Assembly (NCBI RefSeq): GCF_015207285.1
Contig: NZ_JADEXD010000055.1
Span: forward strand, 1-34,735
Direction of reading: 5' to 3'
Length of the DNA: 34,735 nt
DNA from: Tychonema sp. LEGE 07203
GTDB taxonomy: Bacteria > Cyanobacteriota > Cyanobacteriia > Cyanobacteriales > Microcoleaceae
Positions 32,505 through 34,735 of this stretch are shown piece by piece. Below the pieces are notes generated by a model. The model had not been told where the DNA came from, made no database searches, and was given only the letters and a program-made list of their open reading frames with translations. The stretch's first letter is position 1, and the number at the start of each line of letters is the position of its first letter. A program made the position numbers and the translations under genes.

Positions 32505-33593
32505 TCAATGTTCGGGAAACCGAGAATAATGAAAAGCAGCCAATAACGGATCTAATTTCTGATTCCAAATCAAATCAGCCAACAATTTAGCCGTCACCGG
32601 AGCCAACAAAATACCGTTGCGATAATGCCCCGTCGCCAGCGTCAAATTCTCCCAAGCACTAGCACCCAAAATCGGCAACTCATCAGTCGTAGCAGGTCGA
32701 AATCCCCACCAAAACTCCAGAATTGGATAATTTTGTAATTCTGGATATAACTGCATAGCTCCTGCTAGCAAACTTTGGATTCCCCCAGGCGTATTTCCAG
32801 GGGTGAAATCTACATTTTCGCTAGTTGCACCGATAATAATTCTGCCATCTTGACGCGGCACAATATAAATGCCGGTGCCGAACAAAACTGTTTGCAGTGG
32901 CTGAATTACTTGACGATTTTCTGGTACGCATACTGACAGCATCTGCCCTTTTTTGGGAAAAACAGGAACATTCAATAACTGCTCAGACCAAGCACCTGTA
33001 GCCAAAACGTAACGGTCAGCTTGCAATTTTCCTGCCGTTGTTTCAACACCCAAAACTAGATTTTCTTGCCGAATAATTTTTTCTGCACAGCCTTGAATAA
33101 TATCAATTTGCAATTCTTTTGTTGCGGCTTGAAGTGTCCGAAATAAAGCGCGGTTGTCAACTTGAGCGTCGTCAGGATACCACCAACCACCAATTACTTC
33201 TTCACCCAATCCAGGCTGGTGCTGGCGGACAGCATCTCTGTCCAACCATTGAGAGTTAAGGTTTGACAAAGATTGCTGTTTTTGAGATTCATTTTGACAG
33301 ACGGGCGCGAGAATTCCCGATCGCCAATATCCTGTTTTCAATCCCGTAATCTCTTCTAGCCGTTCCACCCAGGCTGCATACAGGGCGCGGCTTTGCAAGC
33401 ACAAATCCAGCATCGGACTGGGGGGAATTCGTTCGGCTTGGGGGGCGAGCATTCCGGCTGCCGCCCGCGCCGTCGGTTGTTTGGAATTGGTGGCGAGAAC
33501 GGCGACAGATGCTCCTTGCAACTTCAGTTCAACTGCTAGGGAAAGACCGATGATTCCGCCGCCAACAATCAAAATATCTTGAGATGAATTCAT
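32505..33593 (-). CDS. thiO: Glycine oxidase ThiO
   Basis: 362 residues. The N-terminal FAD-binding motif GGGIIG is at 11-16. LATGAWSEQL, the middle strands IYIVPRQDGRIIIGATSE and the C-terminal WWGFRPATTDELPILG and TGHYRNGILLAPVTA are typical of the DAO-family oxidase ThiO. It oxidises glycine to dehydroglycine, the nitrogen and carbon donor for ThiG in thiazole synthesis. In several cyanobacteria ThiO and ThiG are one fused protein. Here they are separate genes 4.5 kb apart on the same strand, each full length. The end LLAAFHYSRFPEH is complete. Confidence 0.95.
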   Translation of the reverse strand: MNSSQDILIVGGGIIGLSLAVELKLQGASVAVLATNSKQPTARAAAGMLAPQAERIPPSPMLDLCLQSRALYAAWVERLEEITGLKTGYWRSGILAPVCQNESQKQQSLSNLNSQWLDRDAVRQHQPGLGEEVIGGWWYPDDAQVDNRALFRTLQAATKELQIDIIQGCAEKIIRQENLVLGVETTAGKLQADRYVLATGAWSEQLLNVPVFPKKGQMLSVCVPENRQVIQPLQTVLFGTGIYIVPRQDGRIIIGATSENVDFTPGNTPGGIQSLLAGAMQLYPELQNYPILEFWWGFRPATTDELPILGASAWENLTLATGHYRNGILLAPVTAKLLADLIWNQKLDPLLAAFHYSRFPEH

Positions 33594-33654
33594 TGACTTT
33601 TATGTGGACTTTCTGGCTGGTTTTACCTCTGGGCCTTCTGGTATTTTTTATTTA

Positions 33655-33692
33655 CCGCAGATGAAAAGCAGATAAACACAGATAAACGCAGA
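33655..33692. repeat. CGCAGATGA / ACACAGATAAACGCAG dispersed repeat
   Basis: Same word family as the inverted repeat at 7473-7553. It lies in the 214-bp gap between thiO and the ferredoxin-like gene, in which I see no gene. Confidence 0.6.
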
Positions 33693-33807
33693 TGCTTTTT
33701 AAGATTGTTTATGACTTTGGTAATGCAAGTGTTTTGAGAATTTTTGGGCAAGTCTTACATCTTATCTTGCAAGCCGATCGGGCGATCGGCCTTTTTTCAC
33801 AAAAAAT

Positions 33808-34146
33808 CTATGCTTGCGGTTTCCAGACAGTTTCCGATCCCTGGCCCCAAAAACCATCATATTTTGTCACCTTAATATCGCCTAAAACCTTAGTTTGGCA
33901 GGACAAACGGCGGTTTGATGCGGAAGAGTGGGGAGGAATCGAAAGTCGGGCTTTTTCGCGCCACTCGGGCTCGGAAACTTCACCCTCGACGGTGACGGCG
34001 CAGGTGCCGCAAGTGCCTAGCCCGTGGCAGTTGATGACTTTGGCGTTACCATTGTAGAGATCGATGCCGTTTTTGAGCAAAACTTCACGGAGATTCGATT
34101 CGCGATCGCACTCAAATGTTTTTCCTTGCGCTTGTACCTTGACCAC
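33808..34146 (-). CDS. 2Fe-2S ferredoxin-like protein
   Basis: 112 residues. The cluster motif is C40-x5-C46-x2-C49 (NCHGLGTCGTC) with the fourth ligand C83 (RRLSCQT). This is the plant-type/adrenodoxin fold with an N-terminal VKVQAQGKTFECDRESNLREVLLKNGIDL beta-grasp and a C-terminal extension (GFWGQGSETVWKPQA) absent from PetF. It would carry single electrons; the partner is unknown. It is probably not the main photosynthetic ferredoxin, because sequence and C-terminal tail differ. It is divergent from the citramalate synthase gene, 114 bp apart. Confidence 0.92.
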   Translation of the reverse strand: MVKVQAQGKTFECDRESNLREVLLKNGIDLYNGNAKVINCHGLGTCGTCAVTVEGEVSEPEWREKARLSIPPHSSASNRRLSCQTKVLGDIKVTKYDGFWGQGSETVWKPQA

Positions 34147-34260
34147 AGCAATTTACCCCAATTAGATTTATGTTAATTTTCCTACATATTATCGCATTCA
34201 TTTCAAATAAATTCATCTAATATAAGTCATATCTTACCAAATTCTCGATCCCAATTCCCC

Positions 34261-34735
34261 ATGACAAATCGGCTCTGGATCTACGATACCACCCTGCGAG
34301 ACGGCGCTCAGTGCGAGGGACTGTCTCTATCTCTCGAAGACAAACTGCGAATTGCTCGGCAGTTAGACAGTTTAGGAATTCCCTTTATCGAAGGCGGCTG
34401 GCCGGGAGCTAATCCTAAAGACGTACAATTTTTTTGGCGGCTCAAAGAACAGCCGCTAACTCAAGCAGAAGTTGTAGCTTTCTGTTCGACTAGGCGGCCG
34501 GGAAAAACCGCAGCTAATGATGAAATGTTGCAGCCTATTTTGTCCGCCGGAACTCGCTGGGTAACGCTGTTTGGCAAATCGTGGGATTTGCACGTTACTG
34601 AAGGTTTGTTGCGCACCCACTTGTCGGCAAAGGCGAAGCTGCGCTCGAAGATCCGCTTCGCATCGGGGAGGCTGGCACGCTCCCATGCGGCAAGCAGGGG
34701 CTTATGCTGCCACAGCAGCAACGCACCGCCAGCGA
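34261..34735 (+). CDS. cimA: Citramalate synthase (LeuA/CimA family), 5' part, sequence breaks off
   Basis: The frame opens with MTNRLWIYDTTLRDGAQCEG, the signature of CimA/isopropylmalate-synthase (DRE-TIM) enzymes with metal-ligand Asp in DTTLRDG. It continues LSLSLEDKLRIARQLDSLG, FIEGGWPGANPKDVQFFW, EVVAFCSTRRPGK and WVTLFGKSWDLHVTEGL, as in cyanobacterial CimA. The enzyme joins pyruvate and acetyl-CoA for isoleucine synthesis. After about 34,610 (residue 117) the reading frame stays open but no longer resembles the family: the expected continuation of the TIM barrel is replaced by a Ser/Ala/Arg-rich string (KAKLRSKIRFASGRLARSHA). The gene is interrupted or the assembly is chimeric. It also runs off the window. 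Confidence 0.8.
   Translation, partial: MTNRLWIYDTTLRDGAQCEGLSLSLEDKLRIARQLDSLGIPFIEGGWPGANPKDVQFFWRLKEQPLTQAEVVAFCSTRRPGKTAANDEMLQPILSAGTRWVTLFGKSWDLHVTEGLLRTHLSAKAKLRSKIRFASGRLARSHAASRGLCCHSSNAPPA
34607..34735 (-). other. GC-rich stretch of foreign or chimeric origin
   Basis: The last 125 bases differ sharply in composition from the rest (GC-rich, no HIP1 sites, few A/T runs). Read on the minus strand they give AGGALLLWQHKPLLAAWERA then SLPDAKRIFERSFAFADKWV, which looks like real protein of a GC-rich genome running off the edge. It does not continue into the cimA sequence, so its end is at the junction near 34,607-34,612. I cannot name the protein. Confidence 0.5.

Overview
The window reads as chromosomal DNA of a filamentous cyanobacterium, probably an Oscillatoriales-type genome such as Microcoleus, Oscillatoria or Tychonema. 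This rests on the very frequent HIP1 octamer GCGATCGC, arrays of 7-bp repeats (the STRR type known from filamentous cyanobacteria), a Psb34 photosystem II gene, a ModBC fusion, a knotless phytochrome-type kinase and an InrS-type metal sensor. The genus is an inference.

Layout. 1-6.6 kb: small stress or envelope genes (a coiled-coil peptide, CsbD, two small unknowns), a DsbA-like lipoprotein, ribulose-phosphate epimerase (rpe, Calvin cycle and pentose phosphate pathway), a small membrane protein and a LytR-CpsA-Psr envelope-assembly enzyme. 6.9-10.5 kb: DUF202 membrane protein, alpha/beta hydrolase, agmatinase-family ureohydrolase and a thioredoxin-fold protein. 11.0-13.8 kb: molybdate uptake, modA plus a fused modBC. 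13.9-16.2 kb: msrB and the pyrH-frr pair (UMP kinase and ribosome recycling factor). 17.0-20.8 kb: a NADAR protein and a long bilin-binding photoreceptor histidine kinase. 20.8-22.4 kb: two pentapeptide-repeat proteins. 22.5-24.0 kb: a decayed stretch with a broken small gene and a solitary transposase-type HTH protein. 24.2-27 kb: an InrS/CsoR-type repressor divergent from a Deg/HtrA protease, then Psb34. 27-34 kb: thiG and thiO, separated by about 4.5 kb that holds a PD-(D/E)XK toxin-type nuclease, a Crp-family regulator, a cupin, a methyltransferase, an unknown protein and a RelE/ParE-type toxin-antitoxin pair. A 2Fe-2S ferredoxin-like gene and the 5' part of a citramalate synthase gene close the window.

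The intergenic DNA is unusually rich in structure. There is a small inverted-repeat element (MITE) interrupted by a second MITE with a perfect 8-bp target duplication. An uninterrupted copy of the first element lies 13 kb away. A probable IS200/IS605 right end, perhaps an omega-RNA relic, sits in the pyrH leader. Three dispersed palindromes carry AAACCCGGTTT arms. Heptamer arrays carry an embedded hairpin module in three places. At the right edge the citramalate synthase reading frame stops resembling its family near 34,610 and passes into GC-rich DNA that looks foreign or chimeric.

No complete new defence or biosynthetic system is evident. The best leads are the nested MITE, the possible omega-RNA relic, the stand-alone CdiA-type nuclease overlapping thiG, and the GAF-PHY-GAF-kinase photoreceptor. 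All family assignments come from reading motifs by eye; no database search was run.
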